Below, piece by piece: positions 18,982 through 27,783 of a stretch of 64,000 bases of DNA (positions are counted from its first letter, which is position 1; the number at the start of each line of letters is the position of its first letter). The notes under the pieces are model-generated. The model saw only the letters and a list, made by a program, of their open reading frames with translations. It did not search any database and was not told the DNA's origin. The DNA is taken from positions 62,001 through 126,000 of the forward strand of contig NZ_JACFAJ010000005.1 in assembly GCF_014250685.1 (NCBI RefSeq), in the 5' to 3' direction. This DNA comes from Cetobacterium sp. 2A (GTDB lineage Bacteria; Fusobacteriota; Fusobacteriia; Fusobacteriales; Fusobacteriaceae). The translations under genes and the position numbers were made by a program.

Positions 18982-19785
18982 TTAAATAATTTTAAAAATA
19001 TTTTTTTTTATAAAATTTGCAACTCCGTTGTCATCATTGCTATCTGTAATATACGAAGTTTCCGCTTTTACTTCATCTGTTGCATTCCCCATTGCAACCC
19101 CATAGCCAACAACTTTTAGCATTTCAAGATCATTACTCGCATCTCCAAAAGCCATACATTCTTCAGGCTTTATATTTTTTTTCTCTAAAACTGCTAAGAG
19201 CGCAGCACCCTTATTTACATTTTTATTTAGTATCTCTAAAAATCTTGATTGTGAGAAAGTCACATGAACATTTTCTCCTGCAAAATTTTTAATTTTTTTC
19301 TCCAATTCTTTCAAGATATGATTTTCACCTATAAAAAGTGTTTTTGTCATTGTGTATAGCTCAAAAGTATCAAAATCTTTTTTTATAGGTGTAAGTTTTG
19401 TTAATTTCTTGTAAGCGATTGTCTCTTCATTACTATCGTTTTCAACAAACCACTCTTCATTTTGATAAAGATTTAAATGAATTCCAAATTCTCTTGAAAA
19501 CTCTATTAATTTTTTTACATATTTTTCTTCTAAAACTTGTTCATATAATACTTCACCAGTTATAGGATTAATAACCTTTGCGCCATTATATGTTATAATC
19601 ACACTTTTTAAACCAATTTCATCAGCAATTTTTTTGGCAGAAATATAAGGTCTCCCAGTTGATATAAATATTAAAATCCCTCTTTTTTCTAGCTCCTCTA
19701 ATACCTCTAAATTTTCTAAAGATATTGTTTTATCGGAAGATAAAAGAGTTCCATCCAAATCCAAAGCTACTGCCTTTATTTTCAA
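18982..19785 (-). CDS. Cof-type HAD phosphatase
   Basis: This is a 267-aa HAD hydrolase of the Cof family. Motif I is LDLDGTLLSS, motif II is ISTGRP, the motif III lysine lies in NVNKGAALLAV, and motif IV is AFGDASNDLEML. The start is TTG at 19785, supported by GGGGG 8 bases upstream and by the conserved MKIKAVALDLDG alignment, so it is a non-ATG start. The gene is divergent from the fructose operon and has a minus-strand TATACT (19817-19812). A role in sugar-phosphate dephosphorylation is possible, but the substrate is unknown. It resembles the Cof gene at 9290 in family only. Confidence 0.88.
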   Translation of the reverse strand: MKIKAVALDLDGTLLSSDKTISLENLEVLEELEKRGILIFISTGRPYISAKKIADEIGLKSVIITYNGAKVINPITGEVLYEQVLEEKYVKKLIEFSREFGIHLNLYQNEEWFVENDSNEETIAYKKLTKLTPIKKDFDTFELYTMTKTLFIGENHILKELEKKIKNFAGENVHVTFSQSRFLEILNKNVNKGAALLAVLEKKNIKPEECMAFGDASNDLEMLKVVGYGVAMGNATDEVKAETSYITDSNDDNGVANFIKKNIFKII

Positions 19786-19845
19786 GTTAATTCCCCCTAA
19801 TTCTTTTTTTTAGTATACCACAAATTTAATTTTTTTAAATGTTAT

Positions 19846-19908
19846 TGATTGTTTTTGAATGTTTTTTGAAATAAAATGATTGAATTTTAATGAAAATGAT
19901 GGTATTAT
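19846..19908 (+). promoter_or_regulatory. fructose operon promoter with two direct repeats (candidate FruR operator)
   Basis: The -35 TTGAAT (19880-19885) and -10 TATTAT (19903-19908) have a 17-bp spacer. Two 16-bp direct repeats, TGATTGTTTTTGAATG at 19846-19861 and TGATTGAATTTTAATG at 19877-19892, match at 13 of 16 positions. Their starts are 31 bp apart, about three helical turns. The second covers the -35 box, which suits repression by the DeoR-type regulator encoded next. Confidence 0.6.
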
Positions 19909-19935
19909 TAAAAAAAAGATTAAAAGGTGAAAAAA

Positions 19936-20685
19936 ATGTTAACTATTGAAAGACATAATTTTATATTAGAACTTTTAAGTTTAAAATCAAACATTAGCAA
20001 TCAAGAATTTCTAGAAAAACTAGACATATCTGAATCGACGCTTAGAAGAGACTTGAATATTTTGGAAAAACAAAGCAAAATTAAAAGAGTCCATGGTGGC
20101 GCGATGTTAATTGAAAGTAAAAAAAGAGTAGTCTTAGAAGATGATGACATCTTATCAAGATCTAATATTTCTTTCGAAGAAAAGGATAAAATTGCAAAAA
20201 CTGCTGCAAATTTTGTAAAAGATGGAAGTAGTATTTATCTAGATGCAGGGACAACAACTTTCCAAATGATAAAATATTTAAAGGAAAAAAAAATTAAAGT
20301 TGTAACTAACGGTTTAAGTCTTATACAAGAATTAGAAAAATATAATCTAGAATCGTATCTTCTAGGTGGAAAAATTAAATCTAAAACTAGTTGTACAGTT
20401 GGCTATCTAGCTGTTGAATCTTTAAATAACTACAGATTTGATTCAGTTTTTCTTGGAGCAAACGCTTTTGATTTAAAAGGTTACTCGACTCCTGACCCCG
20501 AAGAAGCTTGTGTTAAAAACGCTGCTGTTAAACTAGGTGAATTTGTTTATTTTTTATGTGATAGTAGTAAAATTAAAAAAAATAGTTTTATAAATTTTGC
20601 CAAATTAAATTCTGGAACTCTTATCATAGATAAAGCTCCACCAAAAGAGTATTTTAATTTAGCTAAAATAGAGGTGACTAAATGA
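19936..20685 (+). CDS. fruR: DeoR-family transcriptional repressor of the fructose operon
   Basis: This is a 249-aa DeoR/GlpR-type regulator. The N-terminal HTH covers about residues 1-55 (SNQEFLEKLDISESTLRRDLNIL split, then RVHGGAML). The DeoR sensor domain has DAGTTTFQMI, VVTNGLSL and LGGKIKS, typical of sugar-phosphate-responsive members. The gene starts the fruR-fruK-fruA operon with 4-nt overlaps, so it very probably responds to fructose 1-phosphate and controls its own operon through the direct repeats upstream. I chose the ATG at 19936 because AAAGGTG lies 7 bases upstream; the GTG at 19927 is part of that box. Confidence 0.9.
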   Translation: MLTIERHNFILELLSLKSNISNQEFLEKLDISESTLRRDLNILEKQSKIKRVHGGAMLIESKKRVVLEDDDILSRSNISFEEKDKIAKTAANFVKDGSSIYLDAGTTTFQMIKYLKEKKIKVVTNGLSLIQELEKYNLESYLLGGKIKSKTSCTVGYLAVESLNNYRFDSVFLGANAFDLKGYSTPDPEEACVKNAAVKLGEFVYFLCDSSKIKKNSFINFAKLNSGTLIIDKAPPKEYFNLAKIEVTK

Positions 20686-21611
20686 TATATACAATTAATT
20701 TCAATCCAGCTGTAGATTACTATTTATCTTTTGATAAATTTAATCAAGGAGAATTAAATTTTCCAACCAATGACTACAAACTTCCAGGCGGAAAAGGTAT
20801 TAACGTTTCAAAAGTTTTAAAAAACTATAACGTGGATTCAACATGTTTTGGATTTTTAGGAGGATTTACAGGAGAATTTATCGATACAAAACTGAAAGAA
20901 TATGGTGTTTTCTCAAGCTTTATAAGAGTTAAAGATGATACAAGAATAAATATAAAAATAAACAATAATGGTTTAGAATCTGAAATTGCAGGAATAGCTC
21001 CCAAAATTACTTCTAAAAATTATTTGGATTTAATTCAACATATTAAATCTCAGCTCAAGGAAAATGATATTATAGTTTTATCTGGAAGTGTTCCTTCATC
21101 CATACCTGAAGATGCATATGCACAAATAATTGAAGTCCTTCCAAAATCTGTTAGAGTCATTTTAGATACAAGAGGTTCTGCATTTGATTCTGCTTTAAAA
21201 AAAGGTGTATTCTTAGTAAAACCAAATAAAGATGAATTAAGAGAATATTTTAAGAGAGATTTCAATACAATTGATGATTTAATAAATGGTGGGAAAGAAC
21301 TACAAAGTTTAGGTGCTAAAAATGTTATTATTTCTCTGGGAAAAGAAGGTTCAATTTTTATTAGTGAAGATAAAATATATAAGGGTGGAATTCCTAAGGG
21401 TAATCTTATTAGTTCTGTAGGTGCTGGTGACTCTATGATTGCTGGCTTTATATATGGACTTGTTAAAAACTTTCCTTTAGAAGAAACTTATAAATTTTCT
21501 ATTGCATCTGGAAGTGCCACTGCATTTTCAAAAGGACTTGCAACTTATGAAAAAACAAATAGTTTATTGAGCGATATTATAATAAAAAATATTGAGGTGG
21601 GAAAATCATGA
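20682..21611 (+). CDS. fruK: 1-phosphofructokinase
   Basis: This is a 309-aa PfkB-family sugar kinase that phosphorylates fructose 1-phosphate to fructose 1,6-bisphosphate. The N-terminal NPAVDYYL and the PGGKGINVSKVL motif bind the sugar phosphate. The C-terminal SSVGAGDSMIAGF holds the anion hole and catalytic Asp. It overlaps fruR by 4 nt (ATGA) and overlaps fruA by 4 nt, so all three are translationally coupled. The genomic context distinguishes FruK from tagatose 6-phosphate kinase, which looks alike. Confidence 0.95.
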   Translation: MIYTINFNPAVDYYLSFDKFNQGELNFPTNDYKLPGGKGINVSKVLKNYNVDSTCFGFLGGFTGEFIDTKLKEYGVFSSFIRVKDDTRINIKINNNGLESEIAGIAPKITSKNYLDLIQHIKSQLKENDIIVLSGSVPSSIPEDAYAQIIEVLPKSVRVILDTRGSAFDSALKKGVFLVKPNKDELREYFKRDFNTIDDLINGGKELQSLGAKNVIISLGKEGSIFISEDKIYKGGIPKGNLISSVGAGDSMIAGFIYGLVKNFPLEETYKFSIASGSATAFSKGLATYEKTNSLLSDIIIKNIEVGKS

Positions 21612-23461
21612 TAAAAAAGATGTTATCAAAAGACTGTATAGACTTAAATTTAAAAGCTACAACTAAAGATGGTGTTATAGAAGAGCTAGTAACTGTTCTT
21701 TATAATGCTGGAAAACTAAATGATAAAGAAGAATTTAAAAAAGCTATTCTTGCAAGAGAAGCACAAAGTTCAACTGGTTTAGAAGAGGGAATAGCTATTC
21801 CTCATGGTAAATCTGCTGCTGTTAAAGTTCCAAGTATAGCTTTTGGAAGAAGTAAAGCGGGTATCGATTTCAACTCATTAGATGGAGAACCTTCTACACT
21901 TTTCTTTATGATTGCAGCTCCTGAAAACGCAACTGACTCTCATATTGAAACTCTTTCTCAATTAACAACTTTATTAATGGACGATGATGTTAGAGAAAAT
22001 CTTTTAAATGCTACAACTGATGATGAAATTTTTGAAATTTTAAATCTTGATGTTCAAAAAGAAATTAATCCTAAAAGTGAAGATACAGGTTATGATGTTT
22101 TAGCTGTTACAGCTTGTCCAACAGGTATTGCCCACACTTATATGGCTGCTGAAGCTCTAAATAAGGCTGCTAAAAATATGGGAATTAAAATAAAAGTAGA
22201 AACAAATGGATCAACTGGTGTAAAAAATCTTTTAACTGACGAAGATATTAAAAATGCTAAAGGAATAATCGTAGCAGCTGATAAAAATGTTGATATGGAA
22301 AGATTTAATGGAAAAAATGTTGAAATAGTTCCAGTTAAAGATGGTATTAAAAGACCTAAAGAGCTTATTGAAGTAGCTCTAGAAGGTAAAGCTCCAATCT
22401 ATTCAAGTAAGAGTTCTGGAGGTTCTGCAAAATCTTCTTCTAAAAATGAAAGATCTGGTTTTTATAAGCATCTTATGAGTGGTGTTTCTAATATGTTACC
22501 ATTTGTAGTAGGTGGAGGAATATTAATAGCAATTTCATTTATTTTTGGTATCAATGCTTCAAATCCTGCTGACCCATCTTATAGTCCAATTGCAAAGTTA
22601 CTTATGGATATTGGTGGAGGAAATGCTTTCTTCTTAATGATTCCTGTTTTAGCTGGTTTTATTGGAATGAGTATAGCAGATAGACCTGGTTTTGCTCCCG
22701 CGATGGTAGGAGGATTAATTTCAGCCAATAACGGCGGTGGATTCCTTGGAGCAATAGTTGGAGGTTTTCTTGGTGGATATATTGTAGTTGGGCTTAAAAA
22801 AGCTTTCTCTGTTTTACCGGAAAAATTAGAAGGGATAAAACCAGTTTTACTTTATCCGCTATTTGGTATTTTAATAACTGGATTCTTAATGTACGCTGTT
22901 GTTATTGATCCCGTTGCTGCTATGAATACAGGAGTAACTAACTTCCTAAATGGATTAGGAACTGGAAACCTTGTTTTACTTGGTATTATTTTAGGTGGAA
23001 TGATGGCTGTTGATATGGGTGGACCAGTTAATAAAGCTGCCTTTACTTTTGGTATAGCTACAATAGCATCTAATAACTATTATCCTCATGCTGCTGTAAT
23101 GGCTGGTGGAATGGTACCACCTTTAGCTATTGCTTTAGCAACTACATTCTTCAAAAATAAATTTGACGAGGATGAAAGAGATGCTGGAAAAATTAACTAT
23201 ATCATGGGTGCATCATTTATAACAGAAGGGGCTATTCCTTTCGCAGCTGCAGATCCTATAAGAGTTATCCCTGCCTGTATACTTGGTTCTGCTCTTGCTG
23301 GTGGTTTAAGTATGTTCTTTGGATGTACTCTTCCAGCTCCTCATGGTGGATTATTTGTTCTTCCAATAATCGGACATCCAATTATGTATCTATTTGCAGT
23401 AACTTTAGGTTCTATTTTAAGTGCTATTATAATTGGTGTTACAAAACCAAATAAACAATAA
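21608..23461 (+). CDS. fruA: PTS fructose transporter, fused EIIA-EIIB-EIIC
   Basis: This is a 617-aa fused permease that imports fructose while phosphorylating it at C1. The EIIA domain (about 1-145) has the phospho-His H66 in GIAIPHGKS. The EIIB domain (about 160-265) has the phospho-Cys C170 in VTACPTGIAHTYMAAEAL. The EIIC membrane domain (about 290-615) includes GFAPAMVGG, DMGGPVNKAAF and the FITEGAIPFAAADP segment. There is no fused HPr domain, so general HPr is used. The domain order A-B-C is that of Firmicutes-type FruA. It is the last gene of the operon and is followed by a strong terminator. Confidence 0.97.
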   Translation: MIKKMLSKDCIDLNLKATTKDGVIEELVTVLYNAGKLNDKEEFKKAILAREAQSSTGLEEGIAIPHGKSAAVKVPSIAFGRSKAGIDFNSLDGEPSTLFFMIAAPENATDSHIETLSQLTTLLMDDDVRENLLNATTDDEIFEILNLDVQKEINPKSEDTGYDVLAVTACPTGIAHTYMAAEALNKAAKNMGIKIKVETNGSTGVKNLLTDEDIKNAKGIIVAADKNVDMERFNGKNVEIVPVKDGIKRPKELIEVALEGKAPIYSSKSSGGSAKSSSKNERSGFYKHLMSGVSNMLPFVVGGGILIAISFIFGINASNPADPSYSPIAKLLMDIGGGNAFFLMIPVLAGFIGMSIADRPGFAPAMVGGLISANNGGGFLGAIVGGFLGGYIVVGLKKAFSVLPEKLEGIKPVLLYPLFGILITGFLMYAVVIDPVAAMNTGVTNFLNGLGTGNLVLLGIILGGMMAVDMGGPVNKAAFTFGIATIASNNYYPHAAVMAGGMVPPLAIALATTFFKNKFDEDERDAGKINYIMGASFITEGAIPFAAADPIRVIPACILGSALAGGLSMFFGCTLPAPHGGLFVLPIIGHPIMYLFAVTLGSILSAIIIGVTKPNKQ

Positions 23462-23465
23462 AATT

Positions 23466-23495
23466 AAAAAACTCCGACAGTCGGAGTTTTTTTTT
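23466..23495 (+). terminator. intrinsic terminator of the fructose operon
   Basis: ACTCCGA (23471-23477) pairs with TCGGAGT (23481-23487) around a 3-base loop, extended by flanking A/T pairs and a run of nine T. The same stem recurs at 25306-25322. Confidence 0.9.
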
Positions 23496-23555
23496 ATTTT
23501 AAATATATGGTATAATTATCTTAATAATTACTTTTGATAAAGGGAGAGTTATAAT

Positions 23556-24473
23556 ATGTATAAAAAAGATATCAAGCAAATTGAACTTATAAAATATTAT
23601 AAAGAAAACAGAGAGAATTATAGAAAAATGGGAAAAAGATTAGAAAAATTTTTAAAGCTCATTTTCGAAAAAGAAAAAGTAACATACCATTCCATAGCTA
23701 GTCGGGCTAAAAGTAGTGAAAGTTTTTCTAAAAAAGTTGAAAGAAAAGAATATAGCTCACTTGAATCAGCAACGGATCTCTGCGGTATAAGAGTTATCAC
23801 ATTTCTAGAAAGTGAAACTAAAATCGTAGAAAGTGTATTAAGAAAAATATTTTTAATAGACGAAATGAGAAGTGAAGATAAAAGTGAAAATTTAGGGGAA
23901 GATAAAGTTGGATACAAATCAATTCACCTAGTTGCTACATTACCAGAATCAATGCTTAAAATGCAAGAATTTGAAAGATTTAAAAATTTAAAGTTTGAAA
24001 TTCAAGTTAGAACAATTTTACAGCATGCTTGGGCAGAAGTAGAACATGATAAAAATTATAAATTTAGTGGTCAATTACCACCCGATATAAAAAGAAGATT
24101 TAAGTTATTAGCTGGATTTTTAGAAATAGCTGATAGAGAATTTGAAAATATTTCAAAAGAGATAACTGAATATGAGAAAAAAGTATCTGAAGAGATAGCT
24201 GATAATAAACTTCAAGAAATTGGAATAAATTCAACATCTTTAGGAAAATATTTAAATGAAAAACTTGGAATTTTTATAGCGCAATCTATAAGCCAAAAGA
24301 CTATTAAACTACTTAATGAAAATGAAATAAAAAATCTAAAAGATTTTTCAGAAATTGAAAATACAGAAATTATTAAAAAATATTTAGAACAAAGAAATAA
24401 AAAAGGACCATCTAGTTATGACCTTATGATTCGTCACTTATTATCTGCTAAAAAAAATGATCAAAAAGATTAA
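23556..24473 (+). CDS. RelA/SpoT-domain (p)ppGpp synthetase-like protein
   Basis: This is a 305-aa GTP pyrophosphokinase-family protein of the small alarmone synthetase type. Synthetase signatures are DLCGIRVITF, VGYKSIHLV and EIQVRTILQHAWAEVEHD, giving the ATP/GTP transfer site. There is no HD hydrolase domain and no TGS or ACT domain, so it is not a full-length Rel. It is longer than RelQ or RelP (about 210-230 aa) because of a roughly 100-residue helical C-terminal extension (about 205-305) of unknown role. It stands alone between terminators with a TATAAT-like box at 23511. It likely supplies alarmone under stress. Confidence 0.88.
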   Translation: MYKKDIKQIELIKYYKENRENYRKMGKRLEKFLKLIFEKEKVTYHSIASRAKSSESFSKKVERKEYSSLESATDLCGIRVITFLESETKIVESVLRKIFLIDEMRSEDKSENLGEDKVGYKSIHLVATLPESMLKMQEFERFKNLKFEIQVRTILQHAWAEVEHDKNYKFSGQLPPDIKRRFKLLAGFLEIADREFENISKEITEYEKKVSEEIADNKLQEIGINSTSLGKYLNEKLGIFIAQSISQKTIKLLNENEIKNLKDFSEIENTEIIKKYLEQRNKKGPSSYDLMIRHLLSAKKNDQKD

Positions 24474-24550
24474 TTATTTGTATTGGATAAGGTAGATTTA
24501 TTGTATAATCTAAATATCTTAGAAAGTATACAATAATAGGGGGAGTAACT

Positions 24551-25303
24551 ATGGAAAATTTTTTATTTTTAGCAACTGCTTGTTTTGCCGCTGCATTTAT
24601 TGATTCTATCGCTGGTGGAGGTGGACTGATAAGCTTTCCAGCCTTCATTGCCGCTGGTTTAAATCCACACTTAGCTTTAGGAACTAATAAGCTGGCAGCA
24701 TTTTTTTCAACTGTTGGAAGTACTATAGGTTTTGCCAGATCCGGAAAAATAAACTGGAATATATCTTTAAAAATAGCTTCATTTTCATTTATCGGTGCTA
24801 TATTAGGGGTAAAAACAGTTTTACTTATTGACCAAAAATATCTTTATCCAATTGCTTTTTTATTGCTTGTCTTCGTATTAATATACACTTTATATAATAA
24901 AAAGATGGGAAATATAGATTCATTTGAAGGTCCTACAAAAGAAAATATGTTTTTTGGTTTCATAGTAGCTTTCGTTCTAGGTTTTTATGACGGTTTCTTT
25001 GGTCCTGGAACTGGTTCATTTATTATCTTTGCTTTAATTAAAATCTTTAAATTCGATTTTATGAGGGCAAGTGGAAACGCTAAAGTTTTAAATCTAGCTA
25101 GTAATGTATCTAGTGTTTTAACTTTCATGTACTATGGAAAAATTGCTTATTTTTATGCTTTAAGTATCGGTGTTATTATGCTTATAGGAGCTTCTGTTGG
25201 AGCAAAATTTGCAGTATCTAAAGGAACAAAATTTATAAGACCTGTTTTTCTAATTATTACAACTATAGTTACAATTAAAATGGGAATGAATATATTTAAT
25301 TAG
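24551..25303 (+). CDS. TSUP (TauE/SafE) family anion transporter
   Basis: This is a 250-aa inner-membrane protein with about eight helices and the two TSUP half-repeats. The first half has FIDSIAGGGGLISFPA and LGTNKLAAFFS. The second half has GFYDGFFGPGTGSF and RASGNAKVLNLASN. The family exports or imports sulfur-containing or organic anions such as sulfite, sulfoacetate or thiosulfate. GGGGGAG precedes the ATG. It ends at a terminator that lies immediately before hydE, so the two may be linked by read-through. A sulfur-compound role would fit the cysteine genes downstream, but this is speculative. Confidence 0.85.
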   Translation: MENFLFLATACFAAAFIDSIAGGGGLISFPAFIAAGLNPHLALGTNKLAAFFSTVGSTIGFARSGKINWNISLKIASFSFIGAILGVKTVLLIDQKYLYPIAFLLLVFVLIYTLYNKKMGNIDSFEGPTKENMFFGFIVAFVLGFYDGFFGPGTGSFIIFALIKIFKFDFMRASGNAKVLNLASNVSSVLTFMYYGKIAYFYALSIGVIMLIGASVGAKFAVSKGTKFIRPVFLIITTIVTIKMGMNIFN

Positions 25304-25334
25304 AAACTCCGACCGTCGGAGTTTTGAATTTTTT
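25304..25334 (+). terminator. intrinsic terminator or attenuator between TSUP gene and hydE
   Basis: AAACTCCGA (25304-25312) pairs with TCGGAGTTT (25316-25324) around CCG, then TTTTGAATTTTTT follows. The hydE Shine-Dalgarno starts only about 10 bases downstream, so no promoter can fit between the hairpin and hydE. Confidence 0.75.
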
Positions 25335-25345
25335 AGGAGGTAAAT

Positions 25346-26392
25346 TTGATACATTTAATTGATAAATTATTTATTAATAACTCACTAACTAAAGAAGAAT
25401 TAATATTTCTTTTAGATAATCTTACCGAATCAGATAGAGATTATTTAATTTCAAAAGCATACGAAACTAGATTAAGAACTTATGGAAATACCGTTTTTTT
25501 AAGAGGTCTCATTGAAATTACTAATTATTGCAAAAGAGATTGTTGTTATTGTGGAATAAGAGCTTCAAATAGTTCTGCTCAAAGATATAGACTTACCGAA
25601 GAAGAAATTCTTCAAGCTTGTATCAATGGCTTTGAACTTGGGTATAGAACTTTTGTTTTACAAGGCGGTGAAGATGCCTATTTTACTGATGAAAAACTTA
25701 TTAAAATAATTTCTTCTATAAAAAGTAAATGTCCTGAAGCAGCAGTAACTCTCTCCTTAGGAGAAAAAAGTGAGAGTTCATATAAAGCTTTATATGATGC
25801 TGGGGCTGATAGATATCTTTTAAGACATGAAACAGCTACAAAATCTTTGTATGAATCCATCCATCCAAATATGAGCTTTGAGAATAGAATTGAATGCTTA
25901 AAAGATATTAAGAAGGTTGGACTTCAAGTTGGAGCTGGATTCTTAATTGGATTACCAAATCAAACAAATCGAGATATCGTTAATGATTTAATTTTCTTAA
26001 AGGAATTAGAACCTCACATGGTAGGAATTGGACCTTTCATTCCACAAAAAAATACTCCTTTAAGAGATGAAAAAGGTGGAGATTCACATACTACCATTAC
26101 TCTACTGGCTATAATTAGACTTTTACTTCCAAATGTTTTACTTCCAGCTACAACTGCTCTTGGTACAATTGATTCATCAGGAAGAGAAAAAGCTTTTAAA
26201 GCCGGAGCTAATGTAATTATGCCAAATTTATCACCCTTTGAGTGTAGAAAAAAATATGCTCTTTATGATGGAAAAGTTTTTACAGATACTGAAAGTGCTG
26301 AAGAAAAAAAGAAAATTGAAACTAAAATTAAAGAAGCAGGCTTCGAACCTGTTTTATCTAGGGGGGACAACATTACATGGAAAAGAATTTAA
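25346..26392 (+). CDS. hydE: [FeFe] hydrogenase H-cluster radical SAM maturase HydE
   Basis: This is a 348-aa radical SAM enzyme that processes the HydG-made Fe(CO)2CN-cysteine complex into the dinuclear precursor of the H-cluster. The 4Fe-4S motif CX3CX2C is C62, C66 and C69 (YCKRDCCYCG). Other HydE features are GYRTFVLQGGED, YLLRHET and GFLIGLPNQ. The start is TTG at 25346 with AGGAGG 5 bases upstream. It overlaps hydG by 16 nt, so translation is coupled. It is the first gene of hydE-hydG-hydF. The hydrogenase HydA itself is not in the window. Confidence 0.96.
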   Translation: MIHLIDKLFINNSLTKEELIFLLDNLTESDRDYLISKAYETRLRTYGNTVFLRGLIEITNYCKRDCCYCGIRASNSSAQRYRLTEEEILQACINGFELGYRTFVLQGGEDAYFTDEKLIKIISSIKSKCPEAAVTLSLGEKSESSYKALYDAGADRYLLRHETATKSLYESIHPNMSFENRIECLKDIKKVGLQVGAGFLIGLPNQTNRDIVNDLIFLKELEPHMVGIGPFIPQKNTPLRDEKGGDSHTTITLLAIIRLLLPNVLLPATTALGTIDSSGREKAFKAGANVIMPNLSPFECRKKYALYDGKVFTDTESAEEKKKIETKIKEAGFEPVLSRGDNITWKRI

Positions 26393-27768
26393 ACTTTATT
26401 GATCACGATTACATTTATTCTGTTATTGAAAAAGCTAAACAAGCTACACATACTGATATTGAATTAATTTTAGATAAAGCAGAAAATCATTCTGGTCTTT
26501 CTCATGAAGAGGTTGCCGTATTATTTGAAATTAAAGATAATACCCAAAAAGAAAGACTTTATAGCATTGCACATAAGTTAAAAGAAGATATTTACGGAAA
26601 TAGAATCGTTGTTTTTGCTCCACTTTATGTTAGTGACTACTGTGTAAACAACTGTGTTTACTGTGGTTATAAAAGAGATAATGAATTTCCTAGAAAAAAA
26701 TTAACTCGTGAAGCCATACAAAATGAAGTTAGACTTTTAGAAAAAATGGGTCATAAAAGAATTGCCTTAGAAGCTGGTGAAGATCCTGTTAATTGTGGAA
26801 TTGATTATATTTTAGATGCAATTGATGCCGTATATTCAACAAAATTTGAAAATGGAGCAATCAGAAGAATAAATGTAAATATTGCTGCTACAACTGTAGA
26901 GAATTATAAGAAATTAAAAGATGCAGATATTGGAACATACATTCTTTTCCAAGAAACATATCATAAGCCAACATATGAAGCTATGCATCCAAAATCTTTA
27001 AAAGGAAACTATGAGTATCATTTAAATGCTTTTTCAAGAGCTATGGAAGCTGGAATAGATGATGTAGGAGCTGGGGTTTTATTTGGTCTATCTGATTATA
27101 AATTCGAAGTTATAGCTCTTATGCTTCATAATGAATATTTGGAAAAAACAAAAGGAGTTGGATTCCACACTATTTCTGTTCCTAGAATGAAGAAAGCTGA
27201 GGGAATGTCTCTAGAGCAATTTCCAAATCTAATTGACGATGATGACTTCCGTAAAATTATTGCAACTATAAGATTAGCAGTTCCATTTACAGGTATTATT
27301 TTATCAACAAGAGAGAGTGCTGAATTAAGAAGAGAAGTTATTAAGTATGGAGTTTCTCAAATAAGTGCTGGATCATCTGCAGATGTTGGTGGATACTCTG
27401 AAAGAGAAGAAGGGAAAACAGCAAACCAGTTCCAATTAGCAGACCATCGTACTCCTCTTGAAATTCTAAAAGAGCTTCTAGATGAAGATTATGTTCCTAG
27501 CTACTGTACGGCGTGCTATAGAATGGGAAGAACTGGAGATAGATTTATGGAGCTTGCAAAATCTGGGAATATTCAAAATGTTTGCGGACCAAATGCTCTT
27601 ATGACTCTTATGGAATATGCTCTAGATTATGGAGATAAAGAGATTATTGAAAAAGTAGAAAAAGTTATCAGTAGAGAAATACCAAAAATAAAAAGAGAAG
27701 ATATAAAAACTCTAACATTGAAAAATATCGAACTTATAAAACAAGGTAAAAGAGATCTTTACATCTAA
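26377..27768 (+). CDS. hydG: [FeFe] hydrogenase maturase HydG (tyrosine lyase)
   Basis: This is a 463-aa radical SAM enzyme that cleaves tyrosine to p-cresol plus dehydroglycine, giving the CO and CN- ligands of the H-cluster. The N-terminal 4Fe-4S motif is C89, C93 and C96 (YCVNNCVYCGY). The C-terminal CX2CX22C motif (YCTACYRMGRTGDRF to NVCGP) binds the auxiliary cluster that carries the dangler iron. That second motif separates HydG from the related ThiH. It lies between hydE (overlapping) and hydF (15-bp gap). Confidence 0.97.
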   Translation: MEKNLNFIDHDYIYSVIEKAKQATHTDIELILDKAENHSGLSHEEVAVLFEIKDNTQKERLYSIAHKLKEDIYGNRIVVFAPLYVSDYCVNNCVYCGYKRDNEFPRKKLTREAIQNEVRLLEKMGHKRIALEAGEDPVNCGIDYILDAIDAVYSTKFENGAIRRINVNIAATTVENYKKLKDADIGTYILFQETYHKPTYEAMHPKSLKGNYEYHLNAFSRAMEAGIDDVGAGVLFGLSDYKFEVIALMLHNEYLEKTKGVGFHTISVPRMKKAEGMSLEQFPNLIDDDDFRKIIATIRLAVPFTGIILSTRESAELRREVIKYGVSQISAGSSADVGGYSEREEGKTANQFQLADHRTPLEILKELLDEDYVPSYCTACYRMGRTGDRFMELAKSGNIQNVCGPNALMTLMEYALDYGDKEIIEKVEKVISREIPKIKREDIKTLTLKNIELIKQGKRDLYI

Positions 27769-27783
27769 TTTGGGAGGATTTTT

